From: JAHRAW01 sp965212085 | Lineage (GTDB): Bacteria; Pseudomonadota; Gammaproteobacteria; Arenicellales; Poriferihabitantaceae | NCBI GenBank assembly: GCA_965212085.1 | Contig: OZ243042.1 | Coordinates: forward strand, 434,001 to 498,000 | Direction: 5' to 3' | Length of the DNA: 64,000 nucleotides | Shown here: positions 16,661-23,843 of the stretch, piece by piece | Layout of the letters: the number at the start of each line of letters is the position of its first letter | How positions within the stretch are numbered: the stretch's first letter is position 1 | Program-made: the position numbers and the translations under genes | The notes under the pieces: generated by a model | The model's input: the letters and a program-made list of their open reading frames with translations, nothing else | Told to the model about the DNA's origin: nothing | Databases searched by the model: none

Positions 16661-17677
16661 TCAATACGCCGCCTCGTAGCGGTCAATCTCCGCCAGCAGT
16701 TGCCGCTGCCGTTGGGGTTCGGCGAATGAAGCGGTGACGCTGTTGCGCGCAAGTTGGCCGAGGGCCGCGCGGTCGAGATCGAGGGCTTCGGCTACCGCGC
16801 GGTAGTTTTCGTTGACGTAACCGCCGAAGTACGCGGGGTCGTCGGAGTTCACCGTGACCCGCAGGCCGAGTTGCAGCATTTTTTTCAAGGGATGGTCGGT
16901 CATTTTTTCGATCACGCAGAGCTTCAGGTTGGAAAGCGGGCACAACGTCAGCGGCACCGCCTCGGCCACCAGCCGCTCGATCAGCCGCTCATCCCCCAGG
17001 GCGGCGTTGCCGTGGTCAATGCGTTCGACCTTGAGCGCGTCGAGCGCGCCCCGAATGTATTCCGGCGGGCCTTCTTCGCCGGCGTGGGCGACGCAGCGGT
17101 AGCCCTCGGCGCGGGCCGCGGCAAAAACCCCTTCAAACTTTTCCGGCGGATGACCGAGCTCGCCGGAGTCCAGCCCGACGCCGGTGATTTTATCCCGGTG
17201 CGGGCGGGCCGCCTCCAGCGTGTCAAAGGCGTCCCGCTGGTCGAGGTGGCGCAAAAAACACATGATTAACCGCGCGCTGAGATCGTATTCCCGTTCCGCC
17301 GCTTGCAACGCCGCGCTGATGCCGTTGACCACCGCGTCAAACGGCACGCCCCGGCAGACGTGTCCCTGGGGGTCGAAGAAAATCTCCGCGTGGCGGACGT
17401 TCTGCGCGTTCGCCTTTTGCAGATACGCCCAAGTCAGGTCGTAAAAATCCTGCTCGGTGCGCAGTACGCGCATGCCCTGATAGTAGAGGTCGAGAAAATC
17501 CTGCAGCCGGTTGAACTGATAGGCTTCCCGCAACGCCTCCGGCGATGCGCGGGGCGGCGGCACGCCGTTGCGCAGCGCCAGATCGAACATCAACTCCGGC
17601 TCCAGCGTACCTTCGATATGGCAGTGGAGCTCCGCTTTGGGCAGGCCCGCAACGAAAGCGTCCATCGCTGTGCCCAT
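16661..17677 (-). CDS. add: Adenosine/adenine deaminase (Add family, adenine-deaminase subgroup)
   Basis: A 338-residue TIM-barrel zinc hydrolase. Metal and active-site motifs: AELHCHIEGTLEPEL (HxH), VAHAGEEGPPEYI (His), ERIDHG and TVNSDDPAYFGGYVNENY (SDDP). The strings VLRTEQDFYDLTWAYLQKA and GLDSGELGHPPEKF are those of the bacterial adenine deaminase subgroup rather than classical adenosine deaminase, so adenine to hypoxanthine is the more likely reaction. Databases often call it adenosine deaminase. The ATG at 17677 was chosen (17665 also possible). It lies 49 bp downstream of the BMP transporter gene, linking uptake to the first deamination step. Confidence 0.88.
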   Translation of the reverse strand: MGTAMDAFVAGLPKAELHCHIEGTLEPELMFDLALRNGVPPPRASPEALREAYQFNRLQDFLDLYYQGMRVLRTEQDFYDLTWAYLQKANAQNVRHAEIFFDPQGHVCRGVPFDAVVNGISAALQAAEREYDLSARLIMCFLRHLDQRDAFDTLEAARPHRDKITGVGLDSGELGHPPEKFEGVFAAARAEGYRCVAHAGEEGPPEYIRGALDALKVERIDHGNAALGDERLIERLVAEAVPLTLCPLSNLKLCVIEKMTDHPLKKMLQLGLRVTVNSDDPAYFGGYVNENYRAVAEALDLDRAALGQLARNSVTASFAEPQRQRQLLAEIDRYEAAY

Positions 17678-17726
17678 GTTGTTTGGGGCCGGCGCGCCCC
17701 GAGCGGTTGCGGCGGTTTCCGCCGGC

Positions 17727-18824
17727 CTACTTGGGCAGTTGCCCCTGCACGCCTTCCACGTACCAGTCCATGCCCAAAAGGACGCCGTCATCCAGCGTTT
17801 CCCCGGCTTTGGCCGCCACTTCCCCGGCCTGGTTGTTGAACGGGCCCTGGAAGGGATGCAGCGAACCGTCTTTGATGGCGGCGGCCACCGCATTCGCCGC
17901 GGCGCGCACGTTGGCCGGCACCGCGTCGCCGTAGGGCGCCATCTCGACCATGCCCTGGGCGATGCCGTCCCAGGTGTCTTCGGATTTCCAAGTGCCGTCC
18001 ATCACCGCCTTGACCCTGGCCACGTAGTATTTGTCCCAGTTGTCAATGATCGCGGTCAACTGCGCTTTGGGGGCGAACGCGCGCATGTCGGAGGCCTGGC
18101 CGAAGGCGTACACGCCGCGCTGCTCGGCGACCTGTATCGGCGCCGGCGAGTCGGTGTGCTGGGTGATGATGTCGGCCCCGCCGTCAATCAGCGCCTTGGC
18201 CGCGTCCCCTTCCCGGCCGGGGTCGTACCAGGAATTGACCCACACCACCTTGACCGTGGCGTCGGGATTTACCTTGCGCATGGCGAGGGTGAAGGCGTTG
18301 ATGCCGCGCACCACTTCGGGAATCGGGAACGAGGCGATGTAGCCGACCTGCCCGGTCTTGCTCATGTACCCGGCGATGGCGCCGATCACCGCGCGCCCTT
18401 CGTAAAAGCGCCCCGAGTAGGTGCTGACGTTGGCGGCGCGCTTGTAGCCGGTGGCGTGTTCAAACTTGACGTTCGCAAACTGTTTCGCGACTTTCACCGT
18501 GGGGTTCATGTAACCGAACGAAGTGGTGAAGATGACGTCGCTGCCGCTGGAGGCGAGTTTGCGGATAACGCGTTCCGCATCGGCGCCTTCGGCGACGCTT
18601 TCAACGTAGGTGGTGGCAATGCCGAGTTGTTGCTCCACCGCCTTGCGCCCGATGTCGTGGCGGTAGGTCCAGCCGTGGTCGCCGACCGGGCCGACGTAGA
18701 CGAAACCGACGTTGTCAACTTCCGCGGCGGATGCCGCCGGGGCGATGGGCGCGACGGGCGCGGCCAGTAAAACACCCGCGGCAACGGCCGCCGCCAGGGT
18801 GGTGGTCAGGGATTTGGGGGTCAT
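17727..18824 (-). CDS. BMP-family ABC transporter substrate-binding protein (nucleoside/purine)
   Basis: A 365-residue periplasmic binding protein of the BMP/PnrA-Med family with an N-terminal signal peptide (hydrophobic AAAVAAGVLLAAPVAPIAPA ending ASA). Conserved parts are VGFVYVGPVGDHGWTYRHD, SGSDVIFTTSFGYMNP and TQHTDSPAPIQVAEQRG. Relatives bind purine nucleosides or bases. The matching permeases and ATPase are encoded upstream on the same strand, separated by hicBA and a DUF2283 gene. CGGAGG precedes the ATG. Confidence 0.9.
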   Translation of the reverse strand: MTPKSLTTTLAAAVAAGVLLAAPVAPIAPAASAAEVDNVGFVYVGPVGDHGWTYRHDIGRKAVEQQLGIATTYVESVAEGADAERVIRKLASSGSDVIFTTSFGYMNPTVKVAKQFANVKFEHATGYKRAANVSTYSGRFYEGRAVIGAIAGYMSKTGQVGYIASFPIPEVVRGINAFTLAMRKVNPDATVKVVWVNSWYDPGREGDAAKALIDGGADIITQHTDSPAPIQVAEQRGVYAFGQASDMRAFAPKAQLTAIIDNWDKYYVARVKAVMDGTWKSEDTWDGIAQGMVEMAPYGDAVPANVRAAANAVAAAIKDGSLHPFQGPFNNQAGEVAAKAGETLDDGVLLGMDWYVEGVQGQLPK

Positions 18825-18861
18825 GTTTTTTCCTCCGAAAAGCAGGGGTTGATTGGGTTTG

Positions 18862-19050
18862 TTAATTGTAACTTTTAATAGAAAGTTTTTTGCATATTTT
18901 GTGCGCCAAACGATCGGGGATTTCCGTGTGCCTGGGCACTGCTTCGGCGTGTCCGGTAAGCGGATTCACCCACAATGAATGAGATTTTCCTTCGCGTTTC
19001 AAATGGCAGCCGTAGCGTCGTAAATGTCTGATTAAATGGTTTCGTTTCAC
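18862..19050 (-). CDS. hicA: HicA-family toxin (mRNA interferase)
   Basis: A 62-residue HicA protein. Its double-stranded-RNA-binding-like fold carries the catalytic histidine in the GKSHSLWVNPLTG segment. It cleaves mRNA when not held by HicB. The GTG start overlaps the hicB stop in a GTGA junction, so translation is coupled and the order is hicB-hicA. A separate promoter inside hicB is not obvious. Confidence 0.9.
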   Translation of the reverse strand: MKRNHLIRHLRRYGCHLKREGKSHSLWVNPLTGHAEAVPRHTEIPDRLAHKICKKLSIKSYN

Positions 19051-19262
19051 TTCACGGAAACCGTTTCCGCGATCGCATCACTGGGAATTCCCCGCAAGCA
19101 ATCCTCTCGCTGGTCATGCAAAATAAGTTCTATGGCGCCGGACAAACTTTTCAAACACGCTTCTTTTGTTTCGCCCTGTCCATTTGCTCCGGGTATTTCC
19201 GCGCAATACGCAATATACCATCCGCCATCTCTTTCGATAATCGCTGTAAATTCATTATGCAT
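19047..19262 (-). CDS. hicB: HicB-family antitoxin
   Basis: A 71-residue HicB protein (MHNEFTAIIERDGGWYIAYC, then AEIPGANGQGETKEACLKSL), with the partial RNase H-like fold that neutralises HicA. It lacks an obvious C-terminal DNA-binding domain, so autoregulation may be weak. The ATG at 19262 fits the family start. The pair sits inside the purine importer operon, so its transcription may be linked to transporter expression. Confidence 0.9.
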   Translation of the reverse strand: MHNEFTAIIERDGGWYIAYCAEIPGANGQGETKEACLKSLSGAIELILHDQREDCLRGIPSDAIAETVSVK

Positions 19263-19310
19263 TTGAACTCTCCTGTTGGTACTTTTCGATGCGTTGCAGT
19301 ATAACAAGTT

Positions 19311-19562
19311 TCAAGCGCTCGGCTGAACGGCTTTACCGGGCGAGCCTTTTCTTGATATGCCCTGATCAAACTCAAGGGTGTAAGTCAGCAAAGTATCAAT
19401 GTTGACTTTTTTTGATGCGTCAAGTATTTCGATTCCGGTAATTTTTCCATTGTCCGTGGTGTCAATATTGACGCCCTCGGCAACCTCGATCACGCCATCC
19501 GGTTTTTGCGTGCCCAGTTCAAGGTACAGGGCGTCCGCGTCTTCGTCATATTGTACTTTCAT
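19311..19562 (-). CDS. DUF2283 family protein
   Basis: An 83-residue DUF2283 protein (MKVQYDEDADALYLELGTQK, then EVAEGVNIDTTDNGKITGIEILDASKK). The family is small, of unknown function, and often found next to toxin-antitoxin genes. Here it lies 48 bp upstream of hicB. The ATG at 19562 is preceded by AGGAAAG. An orphan antitoxin role is only a guess. Confidence 0.85.
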   Translation of the reverse strand: MKVQYDEDADALYLELGTQKPDGVIEVAEGVNIDTTDNGKITGIEILDASKKVNIDTLLTYTLEFDQGISRKGSPGKAVQPSA

Positions 19563-19606
19563 CTTTCTTTCCTTCAAACGGGCTAATGAAAATAGTATAG
19601 CAAATT

Positions 19607-20527
19607 TCAAGCAGTCGGATGAAACGGTTTGCCAATGCAGGCCGGGGCGTTGAGTTTGATTTTGTTGCGGTCGCGGGAAATCAGCACCAGCACGGCGATG
19701 GTGGCGAGGTACGGGAGCATGGACATGACCTGGGAGGGAATGCCGACGCCCAGGGCCTGGGCGTGGAGTTGCAGGATGGTGATGCCGCCGAACAGGTAAG
19801 CGCCGATGAACACGCGCGCCGGCCGCCAGGTGGCGAAAACCACCAGCGCCAGCGCGATCCAGCCGCGCCCGGAACTCATGTTTTCGATCCACAGGGGGGA
19901 ATACGCCAGCGACAGATAGGCGCCGGCCAGCCCGGCCATGCCGCCGCCGAACAGGATCGCGAGAAAGCGAATACGGATGACCGGGTAGCCCATGGCGTGG
20001 GCGGCGTCGTGGGAATCGCCGACCGCGCGCACGATCAGCCCGGCGCGGGTGCGGGAAAGGAACCACAGCACCGCCGCCACCATCGCAAAGGAGCCGTACA
20101 CCAGGATATCGTGGTTGAATAGCAACGGCCCAACCAGCGGCAGGCCGGCCAGCAGCGGGACCGGCAGTTTGGGGAGGCCGCCGTAGGCGATGCCCACCAG
20201 GTCCTGGCCCAGCAACGCGCTCAGGCCGATGCCGAAGATGGTGAGCGCCAGCCCGGTGGCCACCTGGCTGGCCTGGAAACCGAGCACCAACAACGCGAAG
20301 ATCGCCGACAACGCGGCGCCCCCCAGCAGGCCGGCGAGTACGCCGAGGACGGCGCTACCGGTAAAGTGCACCACCGCGAACCCGGACACCGCCCCCAGCA
20401 GGATCATGCCTTCCACGCCGAGGTTGAGCACCCCGGATTTTTCCGTGATCAACTCGCCGAGGGCGGCGTACAACAATGGCGTCGCCGCGGTGATGATGGT
20501 CAGCATTGCCGCAATCAGAATATCCAT
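19607..20527 (-). CDS. ABC transporter permease (nucleoside importer, YufQ/NupQ-like)
   Basis: A 306-residue membrane permease of the branched-chain/sugar-type permease family (BPD_transp_2). It starts MDILIAAMLTIITAATPLLYAAL and has GVLNLGVEGMILLGAVSG, a mark of the second permease of BMP-type nucleoside importers. About 8-10 hydrophobic segments are visible. The ATG at 20527 is used; the much longer ORF upstream is a shadow. It partners with the permease just upstream. Confidence 0.9.
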   Translation of the reverse strand: MDILIAAMLTIITAATPLLYAALGELITEKSGVLNLGVEGMILLGAVSGFAVVHFTGSAVLGVLAGLLGGAALSAIFALLVLGFQASQVATGLALTIFGIGLSALLGQDLVGIAYGGLPKLPVPLLAGLPLVGPLLFNHDILVYGSFAMVAAVLWFLSRTRAGLIVRAVGDSHDAAHAMGYPVIRIRFLAILFGGGMAGLAGAYLSLAYSPLWIENMSSGRGWIALALVVFATWRPARVFIGAYLFGGITILQLHAQALGVGIPSQVMSMLPYLATIAVLVLISRDRNKIKLNAPACIGKPFHPTA

Positions 20528-20553
20528 GATCCGTTTCTCCGATGCTCCGCTAC

Positions 20554-21627
20554 TCAGACCGCCGCGCCCTTGAACTTGAAGCGGATGCGGTAGTGAATCA
20601 GCACGTCGCAGGCCAGCAGAAAAAACAACAGCATGCCCTGAAACACCCCGGTCACGGCGAGCGGCAGGTTGAGGGCGATCTGCGCGGTTTCGCCGCCGAG
20701 ATAGGACAACGCCAGCAGCAAGCCGGCGAACAATACGCCGAAGGGATGCAAGCGCCCGACGAAGGCGACGATGATCGCGGTGAAGCCGTAGCCCGGCGAG
20801 ATGGCGGGCAGCAGCTGGCCGATGGGGCCGGACACCTCGATGATGCCGGCGAGTCCGGCGGCGCCGCCGGCGACGGCGAAGCAAAACCACACCGTGCGGT
20901 TGATGCTGAACCCCGCGTACCTGCCGGCTGCCGGCGCCTGGCCGATGACCTTGATCTGGAAGCCGATGATGGTGCGCGCCATCAACACCCAGGCCAGCGC
21001 CACCATCGCCAGCGCCAGCAGCCAGCCGAGGTGCAGGCGGGTGTTTTCCACGATCACGGGCAGGGTCGCCGAGTCGCTGAAAATGCGCGACTCGGGAAAG
21101 TTGAAACCGTCCGGGTCCCGCCACGGGCCGTGCACCAGCAGGCTCAACAACAGGGTGGCGACGTAGGTCAGCATCAGGCTGGTTAAAATTTCATTGGCGT
21201 TGAAGCGGGTTTTGAGAAACGCCGGAATCGCCGCCCACGCCATGCCGCCGAGGACGCCGCACAACAGCATCAGCGGTAGCACGAATACCGAGTCCACCTG
21301 ATACAACCACAACGCCACGCCGCCGCCGCAGATCGCCCCCAGGGTCAACTGCCCCTCGGCGCCGATGTTCCACACCCCGGCCCGAAAACCGATGGACAAC
21401 GCCACCGCGATCAACACCAGCGGAGTCGCCTTGACCCCCAGTTCGGCCCAGCCGTAAGCCGAGGTCAGCGGCTCCACAAAAAATGCGTGCAGCGCCGCCG
21501 CCGAATCAACCCCCATCATCTGGAACATCACGACCCCGGCCAGCAGGGTAATCCCAAGCGCCAGCACCGGCGACAGGTACACCATGCTTTTAGACGGCGC
21601 CGGGCGCTTGACCAGTTCGGCAAACAT
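20554..21627 (-). CDS. ABC transporter permease (nucleoside importer, YufP/NupP-like)
   Basis: A 357-residue integral membrane protein with repeated hydrophobic segments. The stretch PLVLIAVALSIGFRAGVWNI and then GAEGQLTLGAICG is typical of the first permease in BMP importers. Its ATG overlaps the ATPase stop codon (TGATG), so the two are translationally coupled. Together with the ATPase, second permease and BMP protein it should import purine nucleosides or bases. Confidence 0.9.
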   Translation of the reverse strand: MFAELVKRPAPSKSMVYLSPVLALGITLLAGVVMFQMMGVDSAAALHAFFVEPLTSAYGWAELGVKATPLVLIAVALSIGFRAGVWNIGAEGQLTLGAICGGGVALWLYQVDSVFVLPLMLLCGVLGGMAWAAIPAFLKTRFNANEILTSLMLTYVATLLLSLLVHGPWRDPDGFNFPESRIFSDSATLPVIVENTRLHLGWLLALAMVALAWVLMARTIIGFQIKVIGQAPAAGRYAGFSINRTVWFCFAVAGGAAGLAGIIEVSGPIGQLLPAISPGYGFTAIIVAFVGRLHPFGVLFAGLLLALSYLGGETAQIALNLPLAVTGVFQGMLLFFLLACDVLIHYRIRFKFKGAAV

Positions 21628-23264
21628 CAGCCGCCCGCCGCCGGTTCGGGTTCGGGTTCGAGTTCGAGTTCGGGTTCGGGTTCGGGTTCGAGTTCGGGTT
21701 CGGCATCAGCCTGAGCGCCGGCCATCAGCAGGCCGATGCGCTCAATGGTGATCGAAGGCGTCGGGCTCGGCGCCGACAACGCGCCGGCGCAAATCGCGGC
21801 GATGCTATCGCTCAGCGACATCAGTTCATCCAGGTCCTGGGAAATCACCACGATGGCGGCGCCGTTGTCCGCCATTTCCCGCAGGGCGACGTGGATGGTC
21901 TGTGCGGCGCCCGCGTCCACGCCCCAGGTGGGCTGGGAGACGATCAACAAGCTCGGCGCCTGGCAGATTTCCCGGCCAACGATAAACTTTTGCAGGTTGC
22001 CGCCGGACAGGCTGGCGGCCACCGCGTCGAGGCCGAAGGACTTGACCTTGAAACGCTCCACCACCCCGGCCACGAACCGGCGGCAGCGGCGCCGGTGGAT
22101 GAATCCGCCCGCGGCCAGTTGCAGGCGTTGAAACGAAGTCAGCAGGCCGTTTTCGATCAAACTCATTTCCGGCACCGCGCCGTGGCCGAGGCGTTCCGCG
22201 GGAATGCCGGCGAGGCCCAGTTTGCGGCGTTGGTTGGCGCCGTCCAAGCCGCACGGCTTGCCGTCTATTTTGACGGCGTCGGCGCGCGCCGCCGGCGCTT
22301 CGCCGCTCAACGCCGCCAACAACTCGTCCTGGCCGTTGCCGGCAACCCCGGCGATGCCGACTATTTCGCCGCCGCGCACCTTGAGATTGATGTCCTTCAA
22401 ACCGATGCCGAACTCATCCCCGGCAGGCAGGTTGAGGCGCGCCACTTCAAGCCGCAGCGGCCCGGCGGCGGCATCCGCGCCGGCGCGCAGGTCGGCGTCC
22501 TCCAGTTCCCGGCCCATCATTTTCGCGGCCAGGGACTTGGCGCTCTCCCCCGCCACGCGCACCGAATCCACCACCCGCCCGCCGCGCAGGATGGTGGCGC
22601 GCCGGCACAACGCCTTGATTTCATCGAGCTTGTGGCTGATATAAAGAATCGCCAGCCCCTCGCCGGCCAACTGCTTCAAGGTTTCAAACAAGCGCGCCAC
22701 CTCCTGGGGCGTCAACACCGAAGTCGGTTCATCCATCACCAGCAACCTGGGCCGCTGCAGCAAGCAGCGGATGATCTCGATGCGCTGCCGCTCCCCCACC
22801 GACAGCGTATAGACGTAGCGGTCGGCGTCCAGCGGCAGGCCGTAGCGTTTGGAGATGTCGTGGATGCGGTTCCTGAGGTCGTCGCGATCCACCCCCCGCT
22901 CCCTATCCATACCGAGGACGATGTTCTCCAGCACCGAAAGCGAATCGAACAACGAGAAATGCTGAAACACCATGGCAATCCCAAGCCCCCGCGCAGTAGC
23001 CGGATCGCGGATGTCCACCCCGCCGCCCATCCACTTCACCGCCCCCGCATCGCCCTTGAGCACCCCGTAAATCATCTTCACCAGCGTCGACTTCCCGGCG
23101 CCGTTCTCGCCCAGCAACGCATGAATCTCACCGGCCCGCAAAGCCAGGTTGATGTCCTGATTGGCGATCACGCCGGGAAAGGCTTTGGTGATACCGCGCA
23201 GCTCCAGCAGCGGTTCCGGGGGATGGTCGGGGTGGGGTTCGGGCATTGGGGTGGGGTTTTCCAT
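21627..23264 (-). CDS. ABC transporter ATP-binding protein with two nucleotide-binding domains (nucleoside importer)
   Basis: A 545-residue protein with two ABC domains. The first has Walker A GENGAGKST, signature LSVGERQRIEI and Walker B LLVMDEPTSVL. The second has GVAGNGQDELLAAL and LSGGNLQKFIVGRE. Such double ATPases serve BMP/ribose-type importers. The extreme C-terminus is a low-complexity Glu-Pro/Glu-Leu tail encoded by a hexanucleotide repeat. It is the first gene of the importer operon. Confidence 0.9.
   Translation of the reverse strand: MENPTPMPEPHPDHPPEPLLELRGITKAFPGVIANQDINLALRAGEIHALLGENGAGKSTLVKMIYGVLKGDAGAVKWMGGGVDIRDPATARGLGIAMVFQHFSLFDSLSVLENIVLGMDRERGVDRDDLRNRIHDISKRYGLPLDADRYVYTLSVGERQRIEIIRCLLQRPRLLVMDEPTSVLTPQEVARLFETLKQLAGEGLAILYISHKLDEIKALCRRATILRGGRVVDSVRVAGESAKSLAAKMMGRELEDADLRAGADAAAGPLRLEVARLNLPAGDEFGIGLKDINLKVRGGEIVGIAGVAGNGQDELLAALSGEAPAARADAVKIDGKPCGLDGANQRRKLGLAGIPAERLGHGAVPEMSLIENGLLTSFQRLQLAAGGFIHRRRCRRFVAGVVERFKVKSFGLDAVAASLSGGNLQKFIVGREICQAPSLLIVSQPTWGVDAGAAQTIHVALREMADNGAAIVVISQDLDELMSLSDSIAAICAGALSAPSPTPSITIERIGLLMAGAQADAEPELEPEPEPELELEPEPEPAAGG
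21640..21712. repeat. Hexanucleotide repeat (GGTTCG/AGTTCG) encoding a Glu-Pro tail
   Basis: Around ten copies of GGTTCG or AGTTCG form the 3' end of the importer ATPase gene and are read as alternating Glu-Pro and Glu-Leu. Because the unit is 6 bp, gain or loss of copies changes tail length without a frameshift. Confidence 0.85.
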
Positions 23265-23378
23265 GGATGCTGTCAGGATAACCGACGGCTGGCCGGGGGA
23301 TGGTTAGTGTAGGGTAGAATCGGTTGGAAATACACCATTAAGGCCCGGCACCTTCGGCACATTCATTGAGCAAACAAC

Positions 23379-23498
23379 ATGACCGATAAAATCCGGCAAA
23401 AAGACATCAACGCCGCCGCGGCCCGCATGGAATGGTGCAATACGCTCGCCATCCCATGCTACAAGGACACCTTAAGGAAGAAAGATGAAGGAAATTGA
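23379..23498 (+). pseudogene. Type I restriction methyltransferase (hsdM) N-terminal remnant
   Basis: A 39-codon frame starts MTDKIRQKDINAAA, which is the usual first helix of HsdM proteins, then turns into unrelated sequence and stops. The rest of hsdM is missing. Nearby RhuM-like and YgjP-like remnants are also typical of type I restriction islands, which supports the call. The match is short. Confidence 0.5.
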
Positions 23499-23524
23499 AA
23501 GCCGGTAGGGTGTAAAAATGTGTA

Positions 23525-23580
23525 TTTTGTATACATATCAGCCAGTATATGTATACAAAAACCTGATTTTGTATACATAT
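23525..23580. promoter_or_regulatory. Three-site TTTTGTATACATAT operator-like array
   Basis: Three perfect 14-bp copies: 23525-23538 (forward), 23547-23560 (reverse) and 23567-23580 (forward). Each contains the palindrome TGTATACA. Centre spacings are 22 and 20 bp, about two helical turns. A TATAAT (23595-23600) follows, so the sites could control transcription toward the RloC-like ATPase gene. The cognate regulator is unknown. Confidence 0.5.
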
Positions 23581-23594
23581 TGTGGAAAAACATA

Positions 23595-23600
23595 TATAAT
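23595..23600 (+). promoter_or_regulatory. Possible -10 box TATAAT upstream of the RloC-like gene
   Basis: A perfect TATAAT lies just downstream of the three-site operator array in an AT-rich stretch. The -35 box is not clear: TTGTAT at 23569-23574 gives a spacer of 20 bp, longer than usual. It would transcribe the RhuM remnant, the ATPase and Fic. Confidence 0.35.
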
Positions 23601-23678
23601 CTTGGAGCAAATTTAGAGAGCCATTGAGATGAAACAGGGCGATTGCACGATACTCACTTGTTTGGGGTAGCCCTGTCA

Positions 23679-23786
23679 GATCGCGGACTGTTCGGTAAGG
23701 GCAAGTCAGTCATTTCCCGCCATGTCAGGGATGTGTTTGAGTCTGGAGAGCTGAGCCTGAGGCAGTTGTTGCAAAAATCGCAATAA
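23679..23786 (+). pseudogene. RhuM-family protein remnant
   Basis: In one frame the DNA reads DRGLFGKGKSVISRHVRDVF then ESGELS, which matches the conserved helix-turn-helix-like block of RhuM (virulence protein RhuM family) proteins, and then ends at TAA. The start and the rest of the protein are missing. RhuM genes are common passengers of type I restriction loci. Confidence 0.55.
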
Positions 23787-23843
23787 CTGCCTCCTACGGC
23801 AAGACCCGCAATCGGGAGCATTGACTGACCGGAGTGTAAGATC

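Noticed and set aside
19563..20066. N-terminal extension of the DUF2283 frame into the permease gene
   Set aside because: The extension is an out-of-frame reading of the permease; DUF2283 homology begins at the ATG at 19562.
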